From: Irpex lacteus
Lineage: Eukaryota > Basidiomycota > Agaricomycetes > Polyporales > Irpicaceae
NCBI GenBank assembly: GCA_001986395.2
Contig: MQVO02000015.1
Coordinates: 248,001-312,000, forward strand
Direction of reading: 5' to 3'
Length of the DNA stretch: 64,000 nucleotides
In this document: piece after piece, positions 30,867-42,382 of the stretch
Numbering within the stretch: position 1 is the first letter of the stretch
Layout of the letters: the number at the start of each line of letters is the position of its first letter
The notes under the pieces: model-generated
Databases searched by the model: none
What the model was told of the DNA's origin: nothing
The model's input: the letters and a program-made list of their open reading frames with translations, nothing else
Position numbers and translations under genes: made by a program

Positions 30867-33800
30867 TTAGAACTCCATGTCCATATCATCGTCGTCAAAG
30901 TTATTAGACTTCTTGCGACCACCACGGCCTCTGGACGACCCACGCCCACGGGGTCGCTTGCCACCACCTCGCAGGCCGGTAGTGGATCCTTTACGCTTGA
31001 GTGAGGATTTTCCACCACCAACTTTGCCACCAGCACCAGGACAAGCTGTCGGAAGCTGTGGCATGAAAATCGCTTCCTACGCGAACGAATAATGCAGAGA
31101 GGGAACACACCGTTACTGAAGTGGCCTTCCTCCCCGCATTTGAAGCATGCGCCCCGAGAGGGAGGGTTGTTTGTGTTGCCTCGAGGGGGCGCGAAAGCGG
31201 CGCTGCCTTCGCCAGGACATGCTATACATGGTGTGAGCGCCATGCTTCTACGATGGAAGGAGCATAGGATTGATACGCACCGTTAGCCCAATGCCCCGGC
31301 TGGCCACACTGATCAAGAACGTCTCAGCGTCAACACCCACATACAAAGACCCAGAGAATGCTCACCTTGAAACAATTTCGGTCGTTCCCAGCAGCCTGCG
31401 ACGGTGCGGCTCCACCGCCACCACCTCCTCCTCCCGAGCCTCCATCCGCCCACTCAAAGTAACCACACTGAGATCCTTGTGGTTTGCGACACGCATAGAA
31501 ATGACGTCCTTTGTTGTTGCCCTCCTTCATGACCTCACGGAAAGCGGCACGAGCAGGAGGGTCACACTGACACATCTTCTCTTCTTCCTGAGATTCTGCG
31601 CCGTTGATACCCGAGAGCCCTGTGGGTGCAGAGGGAAGTGTCCTGGATCTTGAAGGAGGTGCAACGGAACGTGGAGGAGCAACCACAGGCTCGTCGACCC
31701 ATTGGAAGAATGAACAAGAACCGTCCTTGCCGCAAGTGAAGAATTGGCGACCTTTGTTGTTGGTTTCTTTCTGCACAGTGCGCGTTCCAGCTGGGACTTG
31801 GCAGTCACACAGAACCTCAACGGCACCGGTAGAGGCGGGAGGACGTCCTGCAGGTCTTGAAGGTGGTTTGGGCGCCGCGGGGACAGGTAATGACCTTGTC
31901 GATGACAAGGGTGGTCTTGCAGGTGCGAGAGGCGGAGGTGCCGGAAGGTCGTCATCGAAGAAATCTAGTGTGCATATATTTCATGGAACTCAACTTGAAC
32001 GAGTGGTTGACGACGACTTACCTTCCAGCTCATCTATGTCTAGTTCACGATTTCGTGCAGGAGCAGCAGGTGGCGGTGGAGGCGGAGGTGGAGGCGGCCC
32101 GCCACCTCTTCCCCGTCGCGAGGCAGGAGCCGCTCTTGCAGCCCCTCGTCCTCGGGCCGCTCTGCCACGTCCGCCTCCTCCTCCGGCATCTCCGTCGCTG
32201 TCATCATCGTTATCGTTCCTACCACCTCCAGCAGGACCACCTCGGGCACCTCCACGACCGCCACGACCGCCACGACCAGCAGCGCGACCTCCTCGGGCTC
32301 CACGAGCACCTCCTCCAGCAGCACCCCCGGGCACGATATCAAGGAACTCGGCTTCGTAGTCGACCTCGCGGCCTTGTAGGCGGTTGCCCACACTCTGTTG
32401 TCACAACACGTGAGTCAGTCGTACTGTAAACTGCAATAACAGGCCTTACCGCAACAATCCTATTCATATCACGCTTCGTCTTGATGTACATCTCCTTGTA
32501 CATCTCGATGTTCTCCACGAGCATGTCGTTCTTGGTCTTCTGCCCCTCGCACACTTGAACCATCTGCCGTTCTGTCTAAAATAACGCAACAACACACGGA
32601 ATGTAAACTTGGTGACTTTCACTGTGAGTGTATGTTCGACTCACCTGCCGTCGCAACTCCGGCCTACTCAAACTTCTATCAAACCCAATCTCGTTGTAGC
32701 CCTCAACGAGACCAATTCCAAGCGTCGACGGGACGAGGTACTTGGTCGCACCCTGCATACGCTCAATCACATATTTACGGTCGATAATCGTTTGTATATG
32801 CTGTGCGATCGTCGCGTCAGTGCCTATATAATATGTCCGATATAGACTCGTAAGCAATGAAGTGAACAGGGAACATAAGATGGTTTACCAATGCCGTTCT
32901 TGTCCATGAGAGTAACGAGATCCGCTTCGGTCAGGAGGTTGGGACGCGACGTCTCGCCTTCCTTCAGTTCACAAACGGAAGGCATAAACTCTTGGCCTTG
33001 CTCAAAGTTCGGAAGCTCTTTGTCGGACCACTTATCATAGGGGAAGACGTCGAGGTAGTTTCTTTCCTTGACCATCAAGCCTAAGGGTGGCCAACGTCAA
33101 TAACGTATACACCTGACAATCTTCGCAACACTCACCGCTGGCGTAGAACTCCTCACCACCACAGACCACATCGATAGTAGTCTCCCAGCCCAACGCGTCC
33201 TTCGAACACGACGCGAGGAATCGACGCGTGATGTATTCGTACACCCTCTTTTCGTCACCAGCGAGATTGCCGGCGTACGCAGTCGGATGAATGGGAGGAT
33301 GAGCTTTGTCGTCTTTCCTGCCTCGCCGAGGTGAAGAGAACCCCCCGTTCTGAAGTCTGCGATGGCGGTCATAGTTAGAGTTCAGTCAAAGACATGGCGA
33401 GTGAGCTGTAACGTACCCAGTGGCAAACTGGCCCCATGAGCCGTCAGCAGTTTGCTTAGCTATGAGAGTCATGAAGTCGAATTGAGGGTCGTATTGGTCT
33501 GTCTCGGTACGTGGGTACGATAGGAACCCTTGCTGATATAGGCGTTCCGCAATCTATAAACAGTATTGAGCTGATGCGAGTGGGATGTAAATAAGGGAAT
33601 ATATACGCACGTCGAGTACTTTCTTGGGAGAGATCTTGAGAATACGGGAGCCTGCTTTCTGCAAATCGACGGTTGTAAGCGGTAACGGTTTCCTGCGCTG
33701 GATTAATGCGAGTTCTGACATGCTACTACAAAGATACATACCATTTCTTCGTGTCTTTATGCACGACTCTGGTGACTCGAGCGCGTGGATTATCGAGCAC

Positions 33801-34704
33801 ATGCTGGTACAACGCGATCGCCACTGGAGCGTCGAACAGATGCCCTCGTCTCCATGTAAAAGGAGTTTCTCTCCCATCTTCGTTCTGCGTCAAAGCGAGG
33901 TAGATATACCAAAACGTCTCTGGACGGAACGCTTTGACCTGGTTGTACCGCGAGACAACGAAGCCGAGGGTAGGAAACTGACATGGCCCGTAGGAGATAA
34001 CATCCTTGAGCTGCTGAAACCGAGCTTGCAGCGTGAGAGTCTGCATGCGCGTAAACGCAGCGCCAATACGCAGGTCGAGAAGTATACGAGCCTCGACTGC
34101 ATTCGATTGTGCTATGTCGAGGTTGACGGGGTGCTGGGCTGCGTTGTGGATTTGCCTGCATAGAATGAGAATTGCATGCGCAGAAAAACACGAGACAACT
34201 CACTGGGCAATGATAGCACTAAAGCGTGCTCGGCGCACGATGATGTCCCTCTTCGCAGCCCTGCATACATTCGCTATCTCCGCGCCAATGTTCTCTCCTT
34301 CCCGATCACAATCCGTCCATATCATGAGTGTTTGCGCACGTCTGGATTCGTTGGTGAGGTTCCTGGCGGTCGTCTGCGAGTCCTTCTTGACTGTGGCACG
34401 TATAGGCGCGTCGAAGAGGTCGAACGGGTCACAGGAGCTCCATGACGAGTATTGGGAGTCGAACTCATGGTCGAGCAGGTGTCCGGTGACTGAAGTGACG
34501 GTAAACTGCGAGTTCGTGTAGTGGTAGTTAAAGTCGTAATTCTTTATGTATTTGTTAGAACTTGGTCGCTGTAAAGCAGCAATCAGTGCCTCCTCCCATT
34601 GAACCTGAGAAGAAAGAAAGTACCGTGGTGAACTGGCCTCCAGATAGAATTTGTGTGATTGACTTCGCTATAGACGGCTTTTCCGCAACACACAGAACTC
34701 TCAT
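30867..34704 (-). CDS. TOP3: DNA topoisomerase III (type IA), 1028 aa, 14 exons
   Basis: Minus exons: 34704-34624, 34568-34204, 34155-33742, 33692-33611, 33553-33417, 33356-33136, 33080-32889, 32823-32645, 32575-32450, 32394-32022, 31964-31366, 31308-31281, 31221-31111 and 31045-30867; all phases agree. The TOPRIM fold has MRVLCVAEKPS and WTDCDREGENIGAEI. The catalytic Tyr is in ISYGPCQFPTLGF. FLSYPRTETDQYD and KAHPPIHPT are type IA motifs. The C-terminus has a poly-Gly/Arg stretch with (P)n, two GRF-like zinc fingers (CDCQVPAG...FFQW; CQCDPPAR...YFEW), two CCHC knuckles completed only by splicing (CFKCGQPGHWANAC and CFKCGEEGHFSNAC) and an acidic tail DDDDMDMEF. It relaxes and decatenates DNA with RecQ helicase and Rmi1, resolving recombination intermediates. 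Confidence 0.96.
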
Positions 34705-35126
34705 GAGGTGTATGGATGAGAGTGAAATGTCATGAACGGAGGTTTCATGAGCGTCGTCGACGACATGAGAGTTTCAGAGAAAGCCGTGCCCGACGCGACA
34801 AACGCGTCCAAGTGCGCTTTACGCGAATGCGGCAAAGTCCGAATCTACGTATACTCTGAGTAATGAACTTCACACCTTTCGTGTATTCGAATAATGTGAC
34901 ATGAAAGATTATTACTCTGTTATATGTAGTAGTACAAGATGTAGATGAACCAGAAACTACAAGGTCCGCAGCGACCAGGTGCTACGATAGTACAATGTCT
35001 CTAGACTCTGAGTATACAATGCTAGTATACTGCAGTACTGTCAGTGTTCAAGGCATACAAAACGCAAAGTCCAAGTAATGTAGGGTATACGTACGCTAGT
35101 ACGGGCACTGTTTGTAAAGTCTCATG
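34705..35126. other. Intergenic upstream of TOP3
   Basis: About 420 bp, AT-richer toward 34860-35050. Must contain the TOP3 promoter; no element assigned. Confidence 0.4.
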
Positions 35127-37438
35127 CTACAAGATCGACGTGAACACAACCATCACGCTCGACATCACCACCGCTACAAGTGCATCCACGAGCCCATTCC
35201 TCGCGATGCCCAGCATTGACAAAGCAGAGCTCTTCGCCTGCGAGTCAGGAGTGGTCTTCCCTCCGGTCTTGCTACCGGCCTGATCTCCAGTAGGGCTCGG
35301 CTGCAAGATCGTTGACTCCGGCAGCGCACCGACAGCCTGCACCTGCTGAGTCTCGATCTTGCCTGAGCCAATCATAACCTGCGAAGCAACCGACGGTACG
35401 CCGTTGACCACCACAAAGAACAGCGCAGGCCCCGGTACGAGGATAGCCGCGTTCGGAGGTACCTGGCTCACATGCAGCACCCCGCCTCCACTCCCGTCCG
35501 AGTTCCCAGTGTAGCTGGACTCGAGCACGAGCATCCGCTGACCCATGTTCAGCGTGTGCGTCGAGTACCCTGTCCTGATGACTACGATGGACGCGTTCTT
35601 GATGTTGGAGACATCGTTGAATAGGTCGTCCGAGGAGAGTGTGATGTTGAATGGTGGGCCACCGTACGATAGGGAGGAGGGTACGCCTTGGGGTTGTGGG
35701 CGGCGGGAGTTGTAGTAGGATGGGTAGAGTCGTTCGACGCGATATTCGGTGGGGTATTTGACGGCTGTGTCGTAGTCTGCGTTGGGGTTAGAGCCAAGTA
35801 CGATCACGGAGCCTAAGTGATATCAAAACAAACACAAAATGAGTACAATCCTAAGCAATAAATCGTAAACCTACCATCTGGAGCCAGCGTCGCAGCGCTG
35901 TGGTACATCCTGGCCACACTACTCTGCGAAAACCCACCATCCGACCATCTCTGGCCCTTGGCCGCATTGGGGTCATACAACATAGGCTGTAACACGGGCT
36001 GGTCCGCGTAACTCTGTCCGATAGCCCACGAATCGTTGCCATACCCAGCCACACCCATAGCTGCACCGTTCAGATACACGATCTTCCCTGTGGGTAGAAG
36101 AATCATGTTGCCCATGGAGCGTCCTTGCGCCAGATCGTCGTCTTCTTCGTAGTCCTGTGAGACGTCAGGAGAGATGCGTACGCAGGACGTAGAGGCCGGG
36201 TGCGTGGCGATGTCCCAGTTCGTGACCCACTTGTTTGTCGCGATGTTGGACCCTCCGCAGAATAGAATCGTCGCCGTCCAGTTATTGGCGGGAGTCAGAG
36301 GTAGCATGGCGGTGCCTGCACTGGCCGGGTAGGTGCGTACGGCGTGAGGCATGGCAGCAAGTTTGTACTCGGTGTTGGTCTTGTAGTCGAGGAGGGTGGT
36401 GGCGAAGTTGGCTTGCATGAGGAGTTTGCCGGATGGGAGGAGGAAGGTGATGGCGAAGAGGTTGACCGGGAGGGTACTGTGAAGGAAGGGGGAGGTGATC
36501 GGCGTTGGGTCATCGAGCGGAGGGAAGAACTCGTAGGTAGGGTTGTCTTGGTTGGGATCGTTGACGAAGCCGCCGTAGCCGCATCCGCCGATCTAATAGA
36601 TACATTCATTAGACTAGTTCTGAGGGTTAGATGGGTGCACGTACAATGATAGCGCGGCCATCCTCTAGGGTCTCGCTGCGTTCATTCAGTGTCATTGCCA
36701 CATAGCCTACGAAGGACAGAACTCACACAGAAGGGTACCACCGGCGCGTACTCATAGCAGCGGTTAGCACCCAATTACAGCTTGAATCATCACATGGGTC
36801 AAGCAAGCTGAACCTTGATGAGTATTCGTGACAAATGGAACGTTAAAGCTATGCACATACCGAAGACTACGGAGCGACGTGAGCACATCAAGAATATTGG
36901 AAAGAAGGGAGTCATACCTTTTGCCGCCGTCTGGGTCGTCGTACGGCGCTCCGCCGTTCTGCGAATGGGCAGTCAAGCCGCCGTAGGTGACTGCTTGGTT
37001 CCCTCCGACGTTCAACCAAGTTCCGTTACCAAGAACATTTCCACCCTGCAGGCGAATAGACGTCAGGGAAATTATTGAAGACACAAGAACGTACGCACGG
37101 CACAGAAGGAGTTTGTAATGGCGTCCATTGGGCGCCCCGAAGCAGCGTTAATGGACCATTCCGACGCCCATGCTGGATGGCCGTTTACGGTGGCTGGGTT
37201 GTTTTCCGTCTTGTCAACAACGTATATTTTGTCCAAAGTGCCGAGGAATGCCTAGAAAAACGCGTATAAACACAAGTCGTCTGACCGAGATACCTCGGAG
37301 GCTCACCTGTTGGCCGCTGACCAGACTATCGCCGAGTATTTCGAACTGACCGATTGGAGCATTCAGTCGAACTTGTTGTCCGTTTACGTGAAGAGAAAGC
37401 GCGACAAGCGCGAGCAAGGAACTGCGTAGGTTGGTCAT
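35127..37438 (-). CDS. Copper radical oxidase, glyoxal/galactose-oxidase family, GPI-type tail
   Basis: Starts MTNLRSSLLALVALSLHVNG (signal peptide; ATG 37436-37438). Exon 1 is 37438-37307 and exon 2 starts at 37251. The family core is visible: SFCA|GGNVLGNGTWLNVGGN, where the Cys is the expected thioether-linked residue, then LLDPCDDSSCNWVLTAAMSTRRWYPSV, LEDGRAII, GGCGYGGFVNDPNQ, ARMYHSAATLAPDG with the expected copper-ligand Tyr, and THTLNMGQRML with a His. The C-terminus has a Ser/Thr/Gly-rich spacer and a final hydrophobic helix (VDALVAVVMSSVMVVFTSIL), like GPI-anchor signals. At least six introns interrupt it. Such enzymes oxidise aldehydes or alcohols, releasing H2O2, and support lignin decay or wall chemistry. 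Substrate is unknown. Confidence 0.9.
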
Positions 37439-38267
37439 GTTGGGTGTATGTTGGATTAGGAGGGTTTAGCTGTAAATGAACGTGATGGCTGGAAAGCCGT
37501 GGGTATAGAGGCCTATGTGGGCCGTAGCCGACTTGGAGTTGCGTCGGGGGGCACCAGGATGAGGGATAGGACGAGGTCGCGCTTTTGAGGAGTTCATGGG
37601 CGTCGGCGGCGGCATGGTTCGACGGCGGCAAGCGATCGGCACGAGACGTGATATGGTGAAGAACCTACCTAGCTCGTCTAGTCTAACGATTCAGAACAGT
37701 CATTATAGCGAATTACAACGGCGTAAAGCCTGCTAGGCGTGCATCGTGGTCCGCAGCGAGCAGGCTCGCCTGGTTACCACATTTTTGGAAGTGTAAAAGC
37801 GATGTCAGTGTACAAATGTCAACTCGGTTTGCCCAAAGACGCTGTCAGGCTGCCGTTGTTAGTTCGTAGAACAGGTCATCAGTAAACTAGAAGCACGGAT
37901 GTTAGCGACGACTTACGATTGAAGACTTCTCAGAAAGCCGCAGAGTTCTTGAGGTCATTCGCGTCCGAGCAAGGTGATGTAACCGTTATTCGCTGCCAAA
38001 TAAAAAAACTGCAGCTGGTGCGTGGCGATAGAGTGACCGACGAAGAGTCTTGGAGCTGTATAGGCTGGAGAGCGATATAGATCCACACTGAGTACTGAGT
38101 CACCCAAACATAATTAGAACGTTGTCAGTGGTATAGTGATCTAATGAGCAGCGACGATGAGAACTGAATGCAGTGGCAGTGGGCCAACTTCGCAGTGATG
38201 ATGAGTAGTGAAAGGCGGTGGAGGTGATGTTGTTTCTATAAATGTCTCTATTTTGACTTCCGATATC
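37439..38267. other. Intergenic, no gene seen
   Basis: 830 bp between the oxidase start and the tRNA-Phe gene. No supported frame. Includes the oxidase promoter. Confidence 0.45.
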
Positions 38268-38376
38268 GCCGGGATAGCTCAGCTGGGAGAGCAGCAGACT
38301 GAAGCGCTTACCTGATCTGGCGAGTTCGGGAAATCACGTGTTCTGAAGGTCGCGTGTTCAATCCACGCTCCTGGCA
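38268..38376 (+). tRNA. tRNA-Phe (GAA) with intron
   Basis: Acceptor stem GCCGGGA pairs with TCCTGGC (38369-38375), followed by discriminator A. The D-arm is TAGCTCAGCTGGGAGAGCA. The anticodon loop reads CTGAAG with GAA at 38301-38303. A 36-nt intron (38305-38340) follows base 37, the canonical position. The T-arm is GCGTGTTCAATCCACGC, and a run of seven T follows for Pol III termination. The outermost anticodon-stem pair is G against A, a mismatch. Confidence 0.92.
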
Positions 38377-38463
38377 TTTTTTTCGCTTCTTTTATCAAAA
38401 CGAATTTATAGCAGGACATTGTGCAACGTTTGCCTGTCCAGCTATGAATGTCGTTGCCGTCAA

Positions 38464-38832
38464 TTAACTTTCACCTTTTCTCTCAAGTCTACAGGCTGAG
38501 GTAATGTTGCGAACGAGCGTTACGCGCCCTGGTATGGCAGCTATTTGTACCGTGTTTTCCCCGCTTTGACGTTGTGGTGGCTGGTGCTCGTACGAAATCT
38601 TGCCCCCCTTCCTATACATCCTCACTACCACAAATACATAGCAGCCTTGATTGATACAATATTTCGAAAAAGCTTGCCACATTTCTTTCGATTTTTTAAT
38701 CAAGTTCCCGTTAATGCACTGGCAGCTGTCGCCTGAGCGCACATGAGGCTTCGTGACCACGTTTCGCCCCCGGCAATATCGATATCCTCCGTCAGGAATG
38801 CAGTTAAAGGTCAGACTCTTACTCTCATACAT
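38464..38832 (-). CDS. Possible small cysteine-containing protein exon
   Basis: A 122-codon minus-strand frame (MYESKSLTFNCIPDGG...) has a Cys pattern CIPDGGYRYC ... SGDSCQCINGN ... YCINQGCYVF resembling small secreted cysteine-rich proteins of basidiomycetes. It has no signal peptide of its own; an AG acceptor just upstream suggests a missing 5' exon. It could be a chance frame. Confidence 0.3.
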   Translation of the reverse strand: MYESKSLTFNCIPDGGYRYCRGRNVVTKPHVRSGDSCQCINGNLIKKSKEMWQAFSKYCINQGCYVFVVVRMYRKGGKISYEHQPPQRQSGENTVQIAAIPGRVTLVRNITSACRLERKGES

Positions 38833-39100
38833 CCATGCAGACTATTCTAAATTATCTGGGGTTTTCAGCTCTTGCGGAAAGCTCTACATCGAGGAGGAGA
38901 TCACAGAATATGCTAACACCCGCCTCTACGAGCAATACCACCAGGGAGGCAAACAGCGAGAGAGGGGGATACGCAACGAGGAGTAGGGTCACGCAGGTGA
39001 CTTGAGCTTGGCCGTACGTTTATACAGAACTCCTCTCGGCTAATATGAGATCTGCGCCCAGGATACACGACGGTCAACGCCGGAGAGCGAAGACGTCGAC
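38833..39100. other. Upstream region of the forkhead gene
   Basis: No gene seen; likely promoter and 5' untranslated region. Confidence 0.4.
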
Positions 39101-41306
39101 ATGACCGAAGACGAAGACGATGAGCTGAGAGACGACATGTCCCACCATGAGCCCTCAGCTTCTCCTCGATCTTCAACTCCCTCACACGAAGAAACAACCC
39201 AGAGGGACAAAGATCACGGCGAACAAGCTCCCCTCCCTCGCGATACAGCCACCAGTACAACTACAACTACGGTCGAACCACAGCCTCAAGCCTCTACCTC
39301 CACGTTGCCATCATCATCTACATCCACACCCTCTTCCCCTCCAAACATACCCACTGGCTCACATACATCGAGCAGACCTCCCCCCACGAACAACCCAAAC
39401 CACGCTCAACTTGAATACTACCCCGCCTACGACATGCACGGCGGCCGCATCGGTCTTCAAGCCACGCTGCATGGCAAAGAACCAGAGAAGAAGGGCTCTT
39501 ACTATCGACTGCGAACGCACTTCTATCCTGCCAGCATGGATGACGTCCCTCATGTGATGTCCTTCGATCTCAACGGATGGAACAGCGAGCCTCCAGAGAG
39601 CGAGCCACCTTCGCCTCCCCCTCCAGTTCCCTCCGGGTCCAGCACTGGTGGAAACACAGCGGTATTTAGACCGCCTGTACATCAATCCAGCAGCTCGAAC
39701 AACAACATACAGGCACCGACCCCTCGTCCAACCGGAAGGCCGCCTATGGGCCCTGATCCCAACTTCCGTGGGGAAGGCTCGCGCGCCACAACTCCGGAGA
39801 TTCGATACATTTTGGGCATGCGCCCCGACGACCCAGTGAGCCTGAGTACACTTCGGGACCCCGCGCCTGGGCAAAAACCGAACTACCCATACCCTACGCT
39901 CATCACCTTGGCCATCCACGAAAGTACAAGGAAGAGCTTGACGTTGCAGGAGATCTACCAGGCATTGGAGGCGCGGTTTGAATGGTACAGGGAGCATCCG
40001 GATGACAAGAGTTGGCATGTGAGTAGCAGTTTATCGAATGGGAGACGTAAAACGTGGGGGAGGACTGACTATATGCGCCCAGAACTCTATACGGCATAAT
40101 CTATCGCTGAACAAGAGGTTTCGTAGGGTCACTCGTAACCTTATCGAGGGAGGGAAAGGGTGTCGGTGGGTGGTGGATCTATCTGGTGGGGAAGGTAACA
40201 AGCGACCCCGGAAACGCAATAAGCGGAAGGCCGTCGTAGCTGAGCCAAACACTACCACTTCTGAAAATGCATCGAACGATGCATCACCAGCACCATTCCT
40301 GGAGGATCCAGTGGAAGATATCGAGACGGACTTTCCTCGCAGTCCAGGGCTTGGACAACCAGGCGCAGCACGTACACCGCCCGGCACCCACAGCAGTCTT
40401 ACCCTACCTACACCGCCTGCTGCTGCGCTCAACCCTCCTCGACATCATACAGCGCAAACAGGCCAAGGACAGCAGATACGAAGAGATGGAGACGTGAATG
40501 GTGAACAGTCACGCACAGTGATAGGGTCAAGTCATTGGACACCTTATTATCCTTATGCGTACACTGCATCCATGGCTATGGCCCAAGAACCTACAGCACC
40601 TCGCAGGCCGTACGACACGGAAGAGTACGATCGTCCATTCGTACCAGACCCTTCGCCTCCTACAAGAGACTCTCCTCCCGTAGCCGAGGATAGTAGAAGG
40701 GCGAGGCCTGCTCAGACTGACATCAACCCAACATACCAGGCACGACATCATAACAAGAGGAGACCCACTTTACAGCCACAATACGACTTTGACTCGACGG
40801 TTCATGAGCCATCACCTGCACCCCCATCACCCCCACCTCCGCCTGCAACTGCGACGCACTCCCATGTATGCCCCACATGCGGAACGACAACTCCAGGCCG
40901 TCTCTGGCCCGTTTCATCCTCTTCTACCTATCATAATGCCACCACTCCGATCGAGCCTATCCCCACATCCACTTACCAACCCAACGCGTACTCTTCCAAC
41001 CCAAGTCCAGCTCCACCGCCTCCCCGTCCCTCAGTTCCCACTCAACAGATCACTTTATCCCACACCACCAGACCCATCCCGCCGCCGCCGCCGTTGCCTC
41101 CAACGCTGTCGTACTCACAGCACCTTCAGCCTCTCGTGGGACATACCTCCGGCGACGCATTTCCCAGTACAAGTCACAGTGTCCCCTCTAGCTCCCACCC
41201 TGAGCGTGGAAGACGACCAAGAGACGTTTATACCGACTCTAGAGGCAATGTGTATCCCAAGCGTGGGCGAAACATGGATTATTCTTCTGACTCTTCTGAC
41301 GATTGA
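39101..41306 (+). CDS. Forkhead-box transcription factor, 713 aa, two exons
   Basis: Exons 39101-40018 and 40083-41306. The forkhead (winged-helix) domain crosses the intron: KPNYPYPTLITLAIHES, LTLQEIYQALEARFEWYREH, DDKSWH|NSIRHNLSLNKRFRRV and GCRWVVDL, with the recognition-helix motif NSIRHNLSLN intact. Flanking regions are long, disordered and rich in Pro, Ser and Thr; the segment after the domain has a basic nuclear signal (KRPRKRNKRK). Retention of the 64-nt intron would give a truncated protein without the recognition helix. It is a sequence-specific DNA-binding regulator; targets are unknown. Confidence 0.93.
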
Positions 41307-42382
41307 CAGAGATGGTTCCCGCTATTATGTCAAGCTTTGTCCATTTTGACTTTCTTTCTTATTGATGTTTGCTGTTATGGTGACATATCTTTATAGACCT
41401 TCTGTGAAGGACCGTTCGTGTTTCCGGCTCGCTGATGTCCCATCTCGAGCACGCCCTGGATTTTTCGTCTGAAAATGTTCCGCCTGTTTATTTTACGTAG
41501 ATATGATGGTATGATTAGCTCACCTCGTTATCCCGGCTATTCTATCGATGGACTACACATACTGCGGTTAAGAAGATCGATAGGAACACTGTTGGTAAGA
41601 GTACGCTCATCACCGATGCGTACCGCAGTGCCCGTAAGTTCGTATTCATACTTTATACCTATCAATGAGCGAGTGCGTCCGCAGTTAAGTCGAAGTATCA
41701 GGTTCCCTTGATTGAGGGGCAATATCTCCCATTTGCAAGGAGCACCGAACAGGCGAGCTTGAATTATACCCCATGGTGGACCGTTGGATATGTGTTGGGC
41801 ATAAGTAACTATATGCCTCAGAGAGCATGAATTATCGCACTATAGATCCGTGAGTCAGCGGAACGTCGCACCAGGAAATATGCAACGTGCGTACGCTTCG
41901 TGATCCCAAACAATAGGTGTTTGGTGGACGTCCAGTACTTATCACACAACAATTTATGTTGCTTAGAAGGGTCTGCGCACACAGCATAAGTATGCAATGC
42001 ATTATGCCGAACGCGTAGATTCATGGTTCTGCTCATGACTCGCCAAATGGCCATGGTACATAGCTTGTTCAATATTTGGTAAACTGACGATAAGCTATGA
42101 TAGGCGCCCAAATTGTGGCCTAAATACAAAGAGAACAGCCACTGGCCATGTTAGGGCCCAAAAGCGTGTTACGACGTAGCGAGTGGCGCACTCACAAAGA
42201 TTCTCAATGGACACCGCCAAATAAAAGGTTGCACGGTCCTCTTCAGGCCGCGTACGACCATCCTTCGACTCCTCAGGCTCCCCTTCACGGCCTCCCTCTT
42301 GTATTACCATAAACTATCGCTTTGCAGGTTGTCACATAAAAACGCGGGTCCGTCAAGGTTTGACCAAGAAAGAGCGTCTTCC
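41307..42382. other. Intergenic, about 1.1 kb, no gene seen
   Basis: Scattered frames under 105 codons on both strands without motifs. I looked for terminal inverted repeats and found none. Confidence 0.45.

Noticed and set aside
31604..32359. 251-codon plus-strand ORF with poly-Gly/Pro
   Set aside because: It is antisense to the GC-rich low-complexity exons of TOP3, whose domains are certain.
39359..40018. 219-codon minus-strand ORF
   Set aside because: Antisense shadow of the forkhead gene; no motif.
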